This document shows, piece by piece, positions 26,530-35,224 of a DNA stretch of 38,493 nucleotides. The stretch spans positions 1 through 38,493 of the forward strand of contig NZ_JAMXDB010000014.1 of NCBI RefSeq assembly GCF_024718545.1. The letters run 5' to 3'. This DNA is from Weissella fangxianensis. Its GTDB lineage: Bacteria; Bacillota; Bacilli; Lactobacillales; Lactobacillaceae. How positions within the stretch are numbered: the first letter of the stretch is position 1; every line of letters begins with the position of its first letter. Both the position numbers and the translations under genes were made by a program. The notes beneath the pieces were generated by a model. It searched no databases. It was not told the DNA's origin and was given only the letters and a program-made list of their open reading frames with translations.

Positions 26530-27309
26530 TTATTTTTCAATGGTCCAATCATCTAATGAATCAACCCAATGTGTCGGTTGTTTGGCTTGCTGCAACACAT
26601 CAGCTTTTTTCGAGACACCTGAATATACTAATAATGTATCTATGTCCGCACTTAACCCGGCTTTGATATCTGTATTATAGTTATCTCCAACCATAATTGC
26701 TTCATCACGTTTAAGTTGCAGTTTTTCCAGGGCACCATCCATAATAATATGCTCTGGTTTACCGATGACTACTGGTGCTGGTCTCACCGCAGTTGCCAAG
26801 AAGGCAACCACCGAACCAGCCCCAGGTACCATCCCCCGCTCGGTTGGCAAATTAGTATCTGGATTCGTTGCAACAAACATTGCCCCTTGTTGAATCGCTA
26901 AGGTACCTTGCAGAATTTTTTCATAAGTAACTGATCGATCTAAACCAATGGCCACTGTATCTGCCGGTGCTTCCGTCACTAATTCAAATCCCTTGTCTAA
27001 TAAAGCTTGTTCAAGACCTTCCTCACCAATCATTAGTACCCGATGAATATGGTCAAACTTTGCTAAATAGTCAGCCAACGCCATACCAGAAGTATAAACT
27101 TGCTCAGGAGTTGTTGGAATCTGATGATTATTAGTTAAATTTTCAGCGACGGCTTCCGGCGTTTTCGTTGAATTATTAGTAACAAACAAATATTTTGTAT
27201 CATTATCTGCTAGCCGACTGATAAAACGACGGCCACTAGGAATTTTTTTGTTTCCTTGATAAATCGTACCATCTAAATCAATTAAATAACCATCATACTG
27301 TGTTGCCAT
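26530..27309 (-). CDS. NagD-like HAD phosphatase (YutF type, HAD IIA)
   Basis: This cytoplasmic phosphatase family (TIGR01457-like) dephosphorylates small sugar or nucleotide phosphates. The 259-residue product has HAD motif I DLDGTIY at residues 11-17 with the two catalytic Asp, motif II LFVTNNSTK, the Lys of motif III near VVIGKPEH and motif IV MVGDNYNTDI. The C2A cap lies between motifs II and III. ATG at 27309 overlaps its ribosome binding site with the yutD end; only one base separates the two genes. The order yunD-yutD-this gene matches Bacillales neighbourhoods. The true substrate is unknown. Confidence 0.92.
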   Translation of the reverse strand: MATQYDGYLIDLDGTIYQGNKKIPSGRRFISRLADNDTKYLFVTNNSTKTPEAVAENLTNNHQIPTTPEQVYTSGMALADYLAKFDHIHRVLMIGEEGLEQALLDKGFELVTEAPADTVAIGLDRSVTYEKILQGTLAIQQGAMFVATNPDTNLPTERGMVPGAGSVVAFLATAVRPAPVVIGKPEHIIMDGALEKLQLKRDEAIMVGDNYNTDIKAGLSADIDTLLVYSGVSKKADVLQQAKQPTHWVDSLDDWTIEK

Positions 27310-27310
27310 A

Positions 27311-27982
27311 TTATTCTTTTCCCTTTGTCTTATTTTTTGACCGCTCTCTTACTTGGAAGTGACGACGTTTCTTTGAACCAGAAGTAGCCACAGAATTTGA
27401 CCGGTTAGCCACGTGTTTTTCAGGATGATTTCCTGAGTTAACTTTTTCTTTCGTGGCTGGCGTATTTTTACGCTTTTTATTATCGTGATGCTGATTACCA
27501 TGGTTATGTTGCTTGTTTCCATGTTTAGCTTTTGCACTACCGTTATTGCCATTACGATGTTGACGACGACGGCGCTTAGGCTTGGCATTTTCCTTTTCTG
27601 CTGGGTCAACAACTTCGTGCGGATCCAAATTTTCTAATACAAAGTAGGGTGCCCCAAAATTTGCTTCTTCATACAAAAAATCTTGTAATGATGAAATTTG
27701 TTGGCTCCGGGCAATGCCCTTGGTCCCATCCTTGTAAAATCCTTGTAACCGTAACTGGTCCGCTGCAATATCGCCCACGATAAAATCATACTTTTCTAGG
27801 AAATCACTAAAACGCGCTGCCATCTTTTGTTGATCATAAGCATCTCGATAGTTTTTTAACAATCGATAGGGTCGCTCATTGATAAAGATATCTTCCGGCG
27901 TATCCCCCGTTGTAATTGCTGTACTAGCTTGGCGTTCAATAAATTGCGCATCAGCTAGTTCTTTCATGCGTTCTCGATTCAT
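27311..27982 (-). CDS. YutD family protein with a long basic tail
   Basis: YutD proteins are small Firmicutes proteins of unknown function. The first 120 residues of this 223-residue product form the YutD domain (INERPYRLLKNYRDAYDQQKMAARFSDFLEKYDFIVGDIAADQLRLQGFY, given here in part by position 34-83). The last 95 or so are low-complexity and strongly basic, rich in Lys, Arg, His, Asn and Gly, for example KPKRRRRQHRNGNNG. Such a tail suggests nucleic acid or ribosome contact, which is inference. ATG at 27982 is close to the yunD stop (28000). It lies between yunD and the HAD phosphatase gene in one operon. Confidence 0.85.
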   Translation of the reverse strand: MNRERMKELADAQFIERQASTAITTGDTPEDIFINERPYRLLKNYRDAYDQQKMAARFSDFLEKYDFIVGDIAADQLRLQGFYKDGTKGIARSQQISSLQDFLYEEANFGAPYFVLENLDPHEVVDPAEKENAKPKRRRRQHRNGNNGSAKAKHGNKQHNHGNQHHDNKKRKNTPATKEKVNSGNHPEKHVANRSNSVATSGSKKRRHFQVRERSKNKTKGKE

Positions 27983-27999
27983 AGTTTTTCTTTCTATAA

Positions 28000-29376
28000 T
28001 TATGGTGCAAATTCCTTATGTAGGTAATTTGCAAAGTCTTCTCTTAATACAGTATCGTACGATAACGTATTTTGGCCCATAATTTCCAAGGTTGGGAAAT
28101 ATGGAATAAACAAATAGTGGTCCAAACCGCCAATTGTATAATAGGTATCCATTTCAATTGGTTGGTCATGAATCCAGACATCGCCATTGTCATCAACAGT
28201 TAGACCTGACCAAACAACTCGACCCCACAAATTACCACGGAATCCCATGCCCTTTAAACTATCATTCTCCAAAAAACGTTGATTTTTCATCACTTCATGT
28301 ACCAAACGCCATAATTCACGTCCCTGTAAAATCGTACGCATTGGATGAACGGCATGCGGTAATAAAGCATGCAAATCATTAGCTGTCACAACACCAGCAG
28401 GTAAGTCATGTAAAAACATTCCCGTTGATAACATGGCAATGTCAGTTTTTGTACGATCCATTAATGCAGCCAAGCCCAAATCAATCAACTGATGATCAAA
28501 TCCTAACTCCATATGATAATCGGCTGGCAAAGTAGCAACCACTCGTTTGGTCAATTGTTCTTCACCACTCGCCTGATAACCATTGATTTCTACTTCATCA
28601 CCATAAACAGGAGGTAAATCATCCGTTACGATTGTACGAGCTTGCATATTAACCAATTTGCCATCGTCAAATTCAAGATCAATGCGCCCAATATGATCAC
28701 CATAACGGCCCGCTGCTGCAAGTAATGAGTTAGCATGCTTCTCACCATGCTCTAGTAAGTGGTGAGTATGGGCACCAATGATTACTTGAATCTCACTATA
28801 TCTTTCAGAAATATAACGGTCCACTGGTAGTCCTAAATGAGAAAGCAAAATATTAAAATCTGTTTTACCAGCTAATTTCGGTAATATTTTAGCTAGCGCA
28901 ACATCAACTTGTTCTGGCGTCCATCCTAATAAGGGATAAGTCAACTCAAATGGTGCCGTAAAGCCTAAAACACCGATACGAGTACCTTTATGAGTTGTAA
29001 TAATGTGATATGGGATTGCCCAACTAGGTAATTCATCAGTCTGTTGATCACGTAAGTTGCCTAAAATGACCGGAAATTTAGCCTCATCATACAAATGATT
29101 AAGCTGATCATGGTTTAACCCTAATCCCTCATTATTACCAATGGTAACGCCATCGTAACCAATTTCATTCATTAAGCTAACATTCGCTTGGCCAAAAGTT
29201 GCTTCAGTTAGTGGATGTTGTCGATCCATAAAATCACCAATATCAAAAGTTAAGACACTACGTCCATCTCTAATTAATTGACGTTTGCGAGTCAACAAAT
29301 GACGGCGAATTTTTGGCCATCGTTCCAAATGGGAATGCAAGTCATTGGTATGGAGAATTGATATTTTATCCGACAT
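28000..29376 (-). CDS. 5'-nucleotidase / metallophosphatase, YunD family
   Basis: This is a cytoplasmic calcineurin-like metallophosphatase with a 5'-nucleotidase C-terminal domain. The 458-residue product has the metal motifs ILHTNDLHSHLE at the N-terminus, FDIGDFMDR, GNNEGLGLNHDQ, a LLSHLG and IIGAHTHH. The C-terminal nucleotidase domain (from about residue 280) carries the substrate site. There is no signal peptide, unlike secreted UshA. The longest frame opens at 29397, but ATG 29376 is selected by GGAGG six bases upstream. It starts the yunD-yutD-yutF run and follows the small phosphoesterase gene by four bases. Confidence 0.92.
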   Translation of the reverse strand: MSDKISILHTNDLHSHLERWPKIRRHLLTRKRQLIRDGRSVLTFDIGDFMDRQHPLTEATFGQANVSLMNEIGYDGVTIGNNEGLGLNHDQLNHLYDEAKFPVILGNLRDQQTDELPSWAIPYHIITTHKGTRIGVLGFTAPFELTYPLLGWTPEQVDVALAKILPKLAGKTDFNILLSHLGLPVDRYISERYSEIQVIIGAHTHHLLEHGEKHANSLLAAAGRYGDHIGRIDLEFDDGKLVNMQARTIVTDDLPPVYGDEVEINGYQASGEEQLTKRVVATLPADYHMELGFDHQLIDLGLAALMDRTKTDIAMLSTGMFLHDLPAGVVTANDLHALLPHAVHPMRTILQGRELWRLVHEVMKNQRFLENDSLKGMGFRGNLWGRVVWSGLTVDDNGDVWIHDQPIEMDTYYTIGGLDHYLFIPYFPTLEIMGQNTLSYDTVLREDFANYLHKEFAP

Positions 29377-29380
29377 TCTT

Positions 29381-30001
29381 TTACCTCCGTTTTGCAAAAT
29401 CGTCTTTTTTACGCTGCATCATCATTTCAATCTCTTCTAAAGACAAGGGACTGCCCCAAGCTGGCTTTTCACTGGTTGTTAAGTAATCTAAATCAGCACT
29501 ATCAACGCCAACATTAATATTTTCGGGGACGGCTACCATCGTATGATGAATGTGTCCATGTAAATTGATACTATTTTGCGTTTGACCCAAAATCAACGGA
29601 TAGTGTGTCAAAAAGAATTGATGATGATTAGCCTTCACGATACGGCCAACATCCTCAAAATCAAATTTTACGCGACCATCTGCTAAAACAGGATTATGTG
29701 CCGTTAAGTATTTAAACAATGATCGTGAATCATGGTTACCTTTAATAAACACAATATGCCCCTGCAGTTGATTTAAAATGTCCGCCACTAGTTCATGAGC
29801 AAGTTTCTCTGGACGGACATGATTCATCATGGCGATATCACCAAGATGATAGACCGTATCATTTTCATCAACCCGCTGGTTCCAAACTTTAATCAACCCG
29901 GCATGTTCATCCGCTAAATTATCATATGGACGTGGTGAAAAATGTTGGCTTACTAATAATTTCTCATGATAGAAATGGGTATCTGCCGTAAAAAAGTCCA
30001 T
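29381..30001 (-). CDS. Calcineurin-like metallophosphoesterase
   Basis: The 206-residue product has the metallophosphoesterase set of motifs in order: FTADTHFYHE at the N-terminus, HLGDIAMMN, FIKGNHDSR, FLTHYPL and NLHGHIHH. The metal ligands Asp, His, Asn and His are all present. Similar small proteins are annotated as phosphoesterases acting on unknown phosphodiesters or nucleotides. The longest frame opens with TTG at 30007; of two tandem ATGs, 30001 has the better gap (six bases) from GAGG. It lies four bases before yunD and 15 after the unknown gene at 30017. Confidence 0.88.
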   Translation of the reverse strand: MDFFTADTHFYHEKLLVSQHFSPRPYDNLADEHAGLIKVWNQRVDENDTVYHLGDIAMMNHVRPEKLAHELVADILNQLQGHIVFIKGNHDSRSLFKYLTAHNPVLADGRVKFDFEDVGRIVKANHHQFFLTHYPLILGQTQNSINLHGHIHHTMVAVPENINVGVDSADLDYLTTSEKPAWGSPLSLEEIEMMMQRKKDDFAKRR

Positions 30002-30016
30002 CATCAACCTCTTTTC

Positions 30017-30469
30017 TTAACGCAACTTACCACCAGCGTAACTATTTAACCACTGAACTAACTGAGAAAAATTCTCCGGATACTCATTATAACCAATGAT
30101 TTGCCGTGGCTTTTCATCATCAGACCACTTCATCGTTAAGCCCCATTCTTTTACTGGTCCTGGGACTTGTTGCTGATATTCTGACTGCCAATCAGCCGTA
30201 ATCATTGTCAGTTGACGCTCAACATTTGGCCACTGGAAAGTAATGTTCTGCCAAACTGATGAAAACTGACGTAAATCCTTATCAGTTAAAATTTTCAAGT
30301 GATTCTCTTGTGAAAAATCAAAACTATCTGCTGTAATATCCATGATGGATGCACCAAGGCTTGCTGGCGCATTCACATAGAATGCGTGATCCGCCACTTT
30401 CTTAGCATAGATGTAATCAAACCCTGTTGCTAAATTTCCTTGATAAAAAGTTAAGTATTCTAATGCCAT
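30017..30469 (-). CDS. Small cytoplasmic protein of unknown function
   Basis: I do not recognise a family. The 150-residue product has no signal or membrane segment, is rich in Trp, Gln and aromatic residues, and looks like one compact alpha/beta domain. Its ATG at 30469 is one base after the pepQ stop (TAATATG) with no Shine-Dalgarno, so it is probably translated by re-initiation after pepQ. A longer frame from TTG at 30481 would overlap pepQ and has no ribosome binding site either. It sits between pepQ and the phosphoesterase gene in one transcript. Confidence 0.7.
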   Translation of the reverse strand: MALEYLTFYQGNLATGFDYIYAKKVADHAFYVNAPASLGASIMDITADSFDFSQENHLKILTDKDLRQFSSVWQNITFQWPNVERQLTMITADWQSEYQQQVPGPVKEWGLTMKWSDDEKPRQIIGYNEYPENFSQLVQWLNSYAGGKLR

Positions 30470-30470
30470 A

Positions 30471-31556
30471 TTATTTATCAATCACAATCAAATCGGTTGT
30501 GATGCCCTCAGTCAAGTTTTCAAAGCCGTCTGATGTTACGATAACATCATCTTCTATTCTAACGCCACCTTTGCCACTAAGATAAATGCCTGGTTCAATT
30601 GTTAAAATCATGCCCGCTTTAACTTGGTCTTCTGCTGGTGCATGTCCCGAAAGAATTGGTCCTTCATGAATATCTAGTCCCACACCATGACCTGTCGAAT
30701 GTGTGTATTGCTCACCATAACCAGCTTCGGTAATAATTTGACGAGCCACATCATCCAAGTGACTGACTGAAACCCCATCCTTAGTAGCGGCAATGGTTGC
30801 TTTTTGTGCACGTAACACGATGTCATAAATCTTCTGTGATTCATCATCTAATTTACCAAAAGCAATCGTACGAGTAATATCAGAAGTACAGCCATCAACA
30901 TAATAACCAAAATCAATTGTCACTAACTCGCCCTCAGCAATTGGCTTATCTGAATAAGTACCGTGGGGTAAAGCACCACGATATCCCGACGCAACAATTG
31001 TATCGAATGATGGCTTATCAGCACCATGTTGTTTCATTTTATAATCTAATAAGTTAGCAACTTCACGCTCAGTCATACCAACGTGTAATTCCGATAATAA
31101 GTCATTAAAGCCAGCCACCGCAACATCAGCGGCATGACGTAACTTATCTAATTCACTATCATCTTTAATTTCTCGTAATGCTTCAATCAAATCGGGTACT
31201 GGGGCAATATCAGTCCCAACAAAATTTTCATCAATATAATCAAAGTCCCGGAAAGCCAGGGTATCTTCAAATCCCAATTTTTCAATTTTAAAACGACGTG
31301 CCGCAGCCATGGCGACACCCCAGTAATTACGGGTCACTAGTAATTCAACACCTGCTGGTAATTGATCACGATAGGCATCTTCATACCGCGAATCTGTAAT
31401 CAAAGCTGCCTTTTCAGGGCCAACCAAGACAAGTCCATCCCCAGTACCACCAGTAAAGCCCGTCAAATATTGCATATTAGTACCATCAGCCACTAACACC
31501 CCATCAATTTTTAAGGGTGTAAATACTTGTCGTACATTTTCAATTCTCGTTGTCAT
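30471..31556 (-). CDS. M24 family Xaa-Pro peptidase (PepQ/PepP type)
   Basis: These cytoplasmic metallopeptidases cut dipeptides or N-terminal residues next to proline, the last step in using proline-rich peptides. The 361-residue product has a creatinase-type N-terminal domain and the pita-bread catalytic domain with five metal ligands: the two Asp in TIDFGYYVDGCTSDITRT, His in HSTGHGVGLDIHEGP, Glu in LTIEPGIY and Glu in GVRIEDDVIV. It resembles YqhT/PepQ of Firmicutes; dipeptidase and aminopeptidase P activity cannot be told apart here. Met5 at 31556 is preferred over 31568, since GAGGG is five bases upstream. An extended -10 lies at 31584-31592 and probably drives the genes down to 25260. 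Confidence 0.92.
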   Translation of the reverse strand: MTTRIENVRQVFTPLKIDGVLVADGTNMQYLTGFTGGTGDGLVLVGPEKAALITDSRYEDAYRDQLPAGVELLVTRNYWGVAMAAARRFKIEKLGFEDTLAFRDFDYIDENFVGTDIAPVPDLIEALREIKDDSELDKLRHAADVAVAGFNDLLSELHVGMTEREVANLLDYKMKQHGADKPSFDTIVASGYRGALPHGTYSDKPIAEGELVTIDFGYYVDGCTSDITRTIAFGKLDDESQKIYDIVLRAQKATIAATKDGVSVSHLDDVARQIITEAGYGEQYTHSTGHGVGLDIHEGPILSGHAPAEDQVKAGMILTIEPGIYLSGKGGVRIEDDVIVTSDGFENLTEGITTDLIVIDK

Positions 31557-31583
31557 AGTAGCCCTCATTTCTATATTACTTCT

Positions 31584-31592
31584 ATTATATCA
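31584..31592 (-). promoter_or_regulatory. Predicted extended -10 promoter before the PepQ-type gene
   Basis: TGATATAAT is a full extended -10 on the minus strand 28 bases before the start codon. The -35 is poor, as is common with extended -10 promoters. The same nine bases occur on the plus strand at 36448-36456. Confidence 0.6.
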
Positions 31593-31607
31593 AATTGTAA
31601 CACTTGC

Positions 31608-32720
31608 TTATTGGTAAACAATTGGTTCATGTACTAGATATTTGGTCACCGTTGGCCAATCAATTGACACACCGATACCATTTTCGGCAGGCAAAGGTAA
31701 GGTACCTTGTTGCACATATGGTAAATTTTTCCCAATATCAGCTGCAAAATAATGGTCAAATTGGGCACTATCAGCCGGCACTTGGTTTGCTCCTGGTAAA
31801 CTAGCTAACGCTAAATCCACCGCTCGCCCCAAACCACTACCTAACATGCCACCTATCCATGGATTCAGTTGGGCCTGTGTTGCTGACATAATTGCTTGGC
31901 GTGCTGATGCAATACCACCCAATTTGCCTTGCTTAATTGTTAACGCCCGCGTTGTCTGATTTGCAATGGCGTATTTGGCATCGGCTAAACTATTTAATGA
32001 CTCATCCAAACTCAACTGTAATTGCGTTAATTGCTGTTGGGCAAATTTATGTTCCGTCCAGTCGTTGGCTTGAAACGGCTGCTCAATCAAAGCTAATCCA
32101 GCCCGATCTAACGCTTTTAACCGCTCAATATCAGTCATCGACCATGAAGCATTAGCATCCAGTGAAAACATTTGGTCTGGGAATTCTGCCACTAATTGTC
32201 TAATGGCTGGAATATCTGTCTGTTGATCAATTTTAATCTTTATCCGTTGATAACCTTGCTGATTCATATTGCTGACTAAATGGGACGTTTGTTGCCAATT
32301 GGTCTGCATACCAACAACCGAACTAACAGCAATTCGGTGTTGCTGCCCGCCCAACATCGTCCAAAGTGGTTGTTGTATCTGTTTACCATAGGCATCCCAA
32401 AACGCCATTTCAATAGCAGCCTTTGCAAATGATTGATCCGCCTGATTCGCTAACCATGTCGCAACCGCAAACGGTGTATCAAAATAACGGGATAGCAATT
32501 TTTCGCTCAAACGTTTCACCACGGATAAAGACTGAAGATGCGTTTCAGGCGCATATTGGTTATCGGCAAATGATTGAATTTCACCATAACCCGTGATGCC
32601 ATTCATTAAGGTGATCGCAACTAACGTCAATGGCCGCTTTAAAGTTGTGCCATGAGCCGTTTTAAATGGCGATTTCATCATCAATGCTAGCGGATAAATC
32701 TCGACTTTTTTCACCTGCAA
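31608..32720 (-). CDS. menC: o-Succinylbenzoate synthase
   Basis: MenC dehydrates SHCHC to o-succinylbenzoate in menaquinone synthesis. The 370-residue product is an enolase-superfamily protein with the catalytic set in order: the KxK of RIKIKID, metal ligands LDANASW, ALIEQPF and LSLDES, and the second Lys in ALTIKQGKLGGI. It is of the Firmicutes MenC/NAAAR type. I place the start at TTG 32720, seven bases after GGAGG; the longer frame also opens with TTG (32735) but would put the ribosome binding site inside the gene. It is 25 bases after menH. Some relatives also racemise N-acylamino acids, but the men context supports MenC. Confidence 0.93.
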   Translation of the reverse strand: MQVKKVEIYPLALMMKSPFKTAHGTTLKRPLTLVAITLMNGITGYGEIQSFADNQYAPETHLQSLSVVKRLSEKLLSRYFDTPFAVATWLANQADQSFAKAAIEMAFWDAYGKQIQQPLWTMLGGQQHRIAVSSVVGMQTNWQQTSHLVSNMNQQGYQRIKIKIDQQTDIPAIRQLVAEFPDQMFSLDANASWSMTDIERLKALDRAGLALIEQPFQANDWTEHKFAQQQLTQLQLSLDESLNSLADAKYAIANQTTRALTIKQGKLGGIASARQAIMSATQAQLNPWIGGMLGSGLGRAVDLALASLPGANQVPADSAQFDHYFAADIGKNLPYVQQGTLPLPAENGIGVSIDWPTVTKYLVHEPIVYQ

Positions 32721-32744
32721 ACCAAACACCTCCAAAGATGCAAA

Positions 32745-33548
32745 TTAATTATTAATAGCAGTCAAAATAGCAGTCACTTGATTGGGGCGTTCGAAATGAA
32801 CGTTATGTCCTGCTTGGGGCACTTGCTGCCATTGGACGTTAGGTAATCGCTCCTGCATATTTTTATTGATATGAGTAAATTTATAATCACCCGTCCCAGT
32901 AATTAAAGTAACCGGTAGTTTCACATACGCTAATTCAGGCCATAGATTAGGCATCGCTCCCGTACCAAAAAAGCGTAGTGAATTGGCAACATTTTGTGCA
33001 TTTTGATGAATACGTTGCTCATGCATAAATGATTGTTGCTGCATAGACATATTCTGTTGACTTTTAAAGAGTGGTAACTGCTCCCATTCATCAATAAACG
33101 TTGGCATACCGACCTGCGCCACATGTTCTGCCTTATGAGTATCTGCAATAATACGTTGTTGCCGCATTGGTTGCGTTGGTAATCCAGCCGTACCGCTTTC
33201 TAAAACCAAATGATTGATCCGCTCAGGCACCATTACCCCCATTGCGAGCGCTAATCTAGCACCCATTGAATACCCCACTAAATTTACCTGGTCAATGGCT
33301 AGTTTATCTAGTAATCGACAGATATCGGTCACTTGTTGCCGAACCATAAAGCGTTTTGGTTGCTTCACAGTCTGGGATTTATTCCCAAATCCAAATAAGT
33401 TCAAATAGATACGCGTACCCGTAGGAACAATGCCTTGATAGTCCACCAAACTCCCCATAAAGCCATGTAAAAATAGCCAGGTAGGTCGACCAGTGCCTTG
33501 AATTTCTAGTTCGTACTCGTAACCATTGATTGAGACCTTCTTTTTCAT
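32745..33548 (-). CDS. menH: SHCHC synthase (MenH)
   Basis: MenH is an alpha/beta hydrolase that removes pyruvate from SEPHCHC to form SHCHC. The 267-residue product has the oxyanion region FLHGFMGS, the nucleophile elbow GYSMGARLALA, the MenH-like SLRFFGTGAMPNLWPEL and the catalytic His in GHNVHFERP. The catalytic Asp is probably in ITGTGDYKF. ATG at 33548 overlaps the menD stop by four bases, so translation is coupled. Confidence 0.93.
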   Translation of the reverse strand: MKKKVSINGYEYELEIQGTGRPTWLFLHGFMGSLVDYQGIVPTGTRIYLNLFGFGNKSQTVKQPKRFMVRQQVTDICRLLDKLAIDQVNLVGYSMGARLALAMGVMVPERINHLVLESGTAGLPTQPMRQQRIIADTHKAEHVAQVGMPTFIDEWEQLPLFKSQQNMSMQQQSFMHEQRIHQNAQNVANSLRFFGTGAMPNLWPELAYVKLPVTLITGTGDYKFTHINKNMQERLPNVQWQQVPQAGHNVHFERPNQVTAILTAINN

Positions 33549-35224
33549 GATAAAGCCTCGTTAATCACCGTGGTCAAATTACGATGAGCGGCAACATTCT
33601 TTTGACGATTACTCTGAACTTCAATGATACGCAAGCGAGTAGCTGGCTTGCGTATTAAGTCTGATAATGTTGCAAGATCTTCAACTAATTTATATTCGGC
33701 ATCATACAAACGGGCAACTCGTTCGACCACGATTGGTAATGGCGTCCCAAACATTGGTTCAAAGTATGATGCTGCCTCAGACTGTGGCAAAAATGAAAAA
33801 ATACCACCACCCTGATTATTAACAACGACAATCGTCATGGGCACATGTGCCTGATGACTTAACATTAATCCATTCATATCATGGAACAATGTTAAATCAC
33901 CCGTTAATAAGGTCGTTGGCTGCCCAGACATCGCCATCCCAAATGCCGAAGAGACTGTACCATCAATCCCATTGGCACCACGATTAGCAGCAATCTGCAG
34001 CCGTTGCTTAGGGACAAAATAATTATCCATATCTCTGACTGGCATTGAATTTGCAATAAATAACTTGGCATTTTCAGGTAATTCTGCTAATGCCGTTGGC
34101 ACTTGATACTCGACGGCATTAGCTACTTCTGTTGTCACAACTGACATTAGTTTGTCGGTCAAACCTTGCCACTTTTTCAAGAAAGTCGCATTCTTAACGC
34201 CCGGTTCAGCTAATAAATCAGATATGACGGTATCGGGGTCCGCAACCACTGTCGTATGCGTATGACGGCCATGATCATGACCCGCATGTTCTTGACCAAC
34301 TTGAATAACTGGAATTTCTTTCTCACGTAACCAGGTAATGACTTTGGCCGAAACTGGTGTGCCACCAAAACGTAGGATAACATCCGGTATCAGTGAGTCA
34401 TCAATGACGTCAGCTGCTATTAAACTATCAATACCATTAACTGCATACTTACTTGGACGGAAATTACTCAAAATATCAGCCAAAACAGGTAGTTGATAGT
34501 GAGCTGCTAATTGTTCTATTTTTTCAGTCTGCCAACCAATTTCATCTGGTCCTAATAGCATCATGGCCTTTGGCTTTCGTAACAATGCAGCAATGGCTTG
34601 AATGTCTTGCCACCCTGCTTGACGTTGTCCAACTAAAATTCTTTGTGGGGTCACATCGGGCCATGCTTCATCCAACTTGGGCATCAGTGGCTTTCGTAAG
34701 GGTAAGTTGATTTGTATGGGCCCCATTGGCTGTGTTAATGCACGACCAACTAATTCCTGCACATGATAATCAATATACGCTGTCACATCTTCATGATCAT
34801 CTTGCATTTCAATAGCGGCATACTCCTTCGTATGCTCACCATATAAATGTTCTTGATGGACCGTTTGCGGTGCACCGATTTGTTGTAATTCGGTTGGTCG
34901 ATCGGTTGTTAAGGCAATCAATGGAATATGTGAAATACTAGCTTCCATGAAGGCTGGTAAATAATTACCAGTCGCCGTTCCTGAAGTAGCCAATAACACA
35001 ACGGGCTGATGCGCGGTTTTAGCAATTCCTAGTGCAAAAAAGGCTGCCGAACGTTCATCGACATCAACTGTGACACGCACGTCATCACGAACCTGTTGCA
35101 TTTCTGCTAGTAACAATGCCACCGGGGTCGTTCTTGAACCCGGTGAAACCACAAAGTCATGCACGCCTTGTAAAACAAGGGATGTTAGTAAATGTTTAAT
35201 GTTACGTGTTAAGCTATCCGTCAT
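33545..35224 (-). CDS. menD: SEPHCHC synthase (MenD)
   Basis: MenD is a thiamine-diphosphate enzyme that joins isochorismate and 2-oxoglutarate. The 559-residue product has the MenD N-terminal motif VVSPGSRTTPVAL, the catalytic Glu in VDERSAAFFALG, VLLATSGTATGNYLPAFMEA and, near residue 430, the ThDP/Mg motif LLTGDLTLFHDMNGL with Asn in VVNNQGGGIFSFLP. Length is normal. ATG at 35224 lies 11 bases inside menF, so the two overlap. It is second in menF-menD-menH-menC. Confidence 0.97.
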   Translation of the reverse strand: MTDSLTRNIKHLLTSLVLQGVHDFVVSPGSRTTPVALLLAEMQQVRDDVRVTVDVDERSAAFFALGIAKTAHQPVVLLATSGTATGNYLPAFMEASISHIPLIALTTDRPTELQQIGAPQTVHQEHLYGEHTKEYAAIEMQDDHEDVTAYIDYHVQELVGRALTQPMGPIQINLPLRKPLMPKLDEAWPDVTPQRILVGQRQAGWQDIQAIAALLRKPKAMMLLGPDEIGWQTEKIEQLAAHYQLPVLADILSNFRPSKYAVNGIDSLIAADVIDDSLIPDVILRFGGTPVSAKVITWLREKEIPVIQVGQEHAGHDHGRHTHTTVVADPDTVISDLLAEPGVKNATFLKKWQGLTDKLMSVVTTEVANAVEYQVPTALAELPENAKLFIANSMPVRDMDNYFVPKQRLQIAANRGANGIDGTVSSAFGMAMSGQPTTLLTGDLTLFHDMNGLMLSHQAHVPMTIVVVNNQGGGIFSFLPQSEAASYFEPMFGTPLPIVVERVARLYDAEYKLVEDLATLSDLIRKPATRLRIIEVQSNRQKNVAAHRNLTTVINEALS

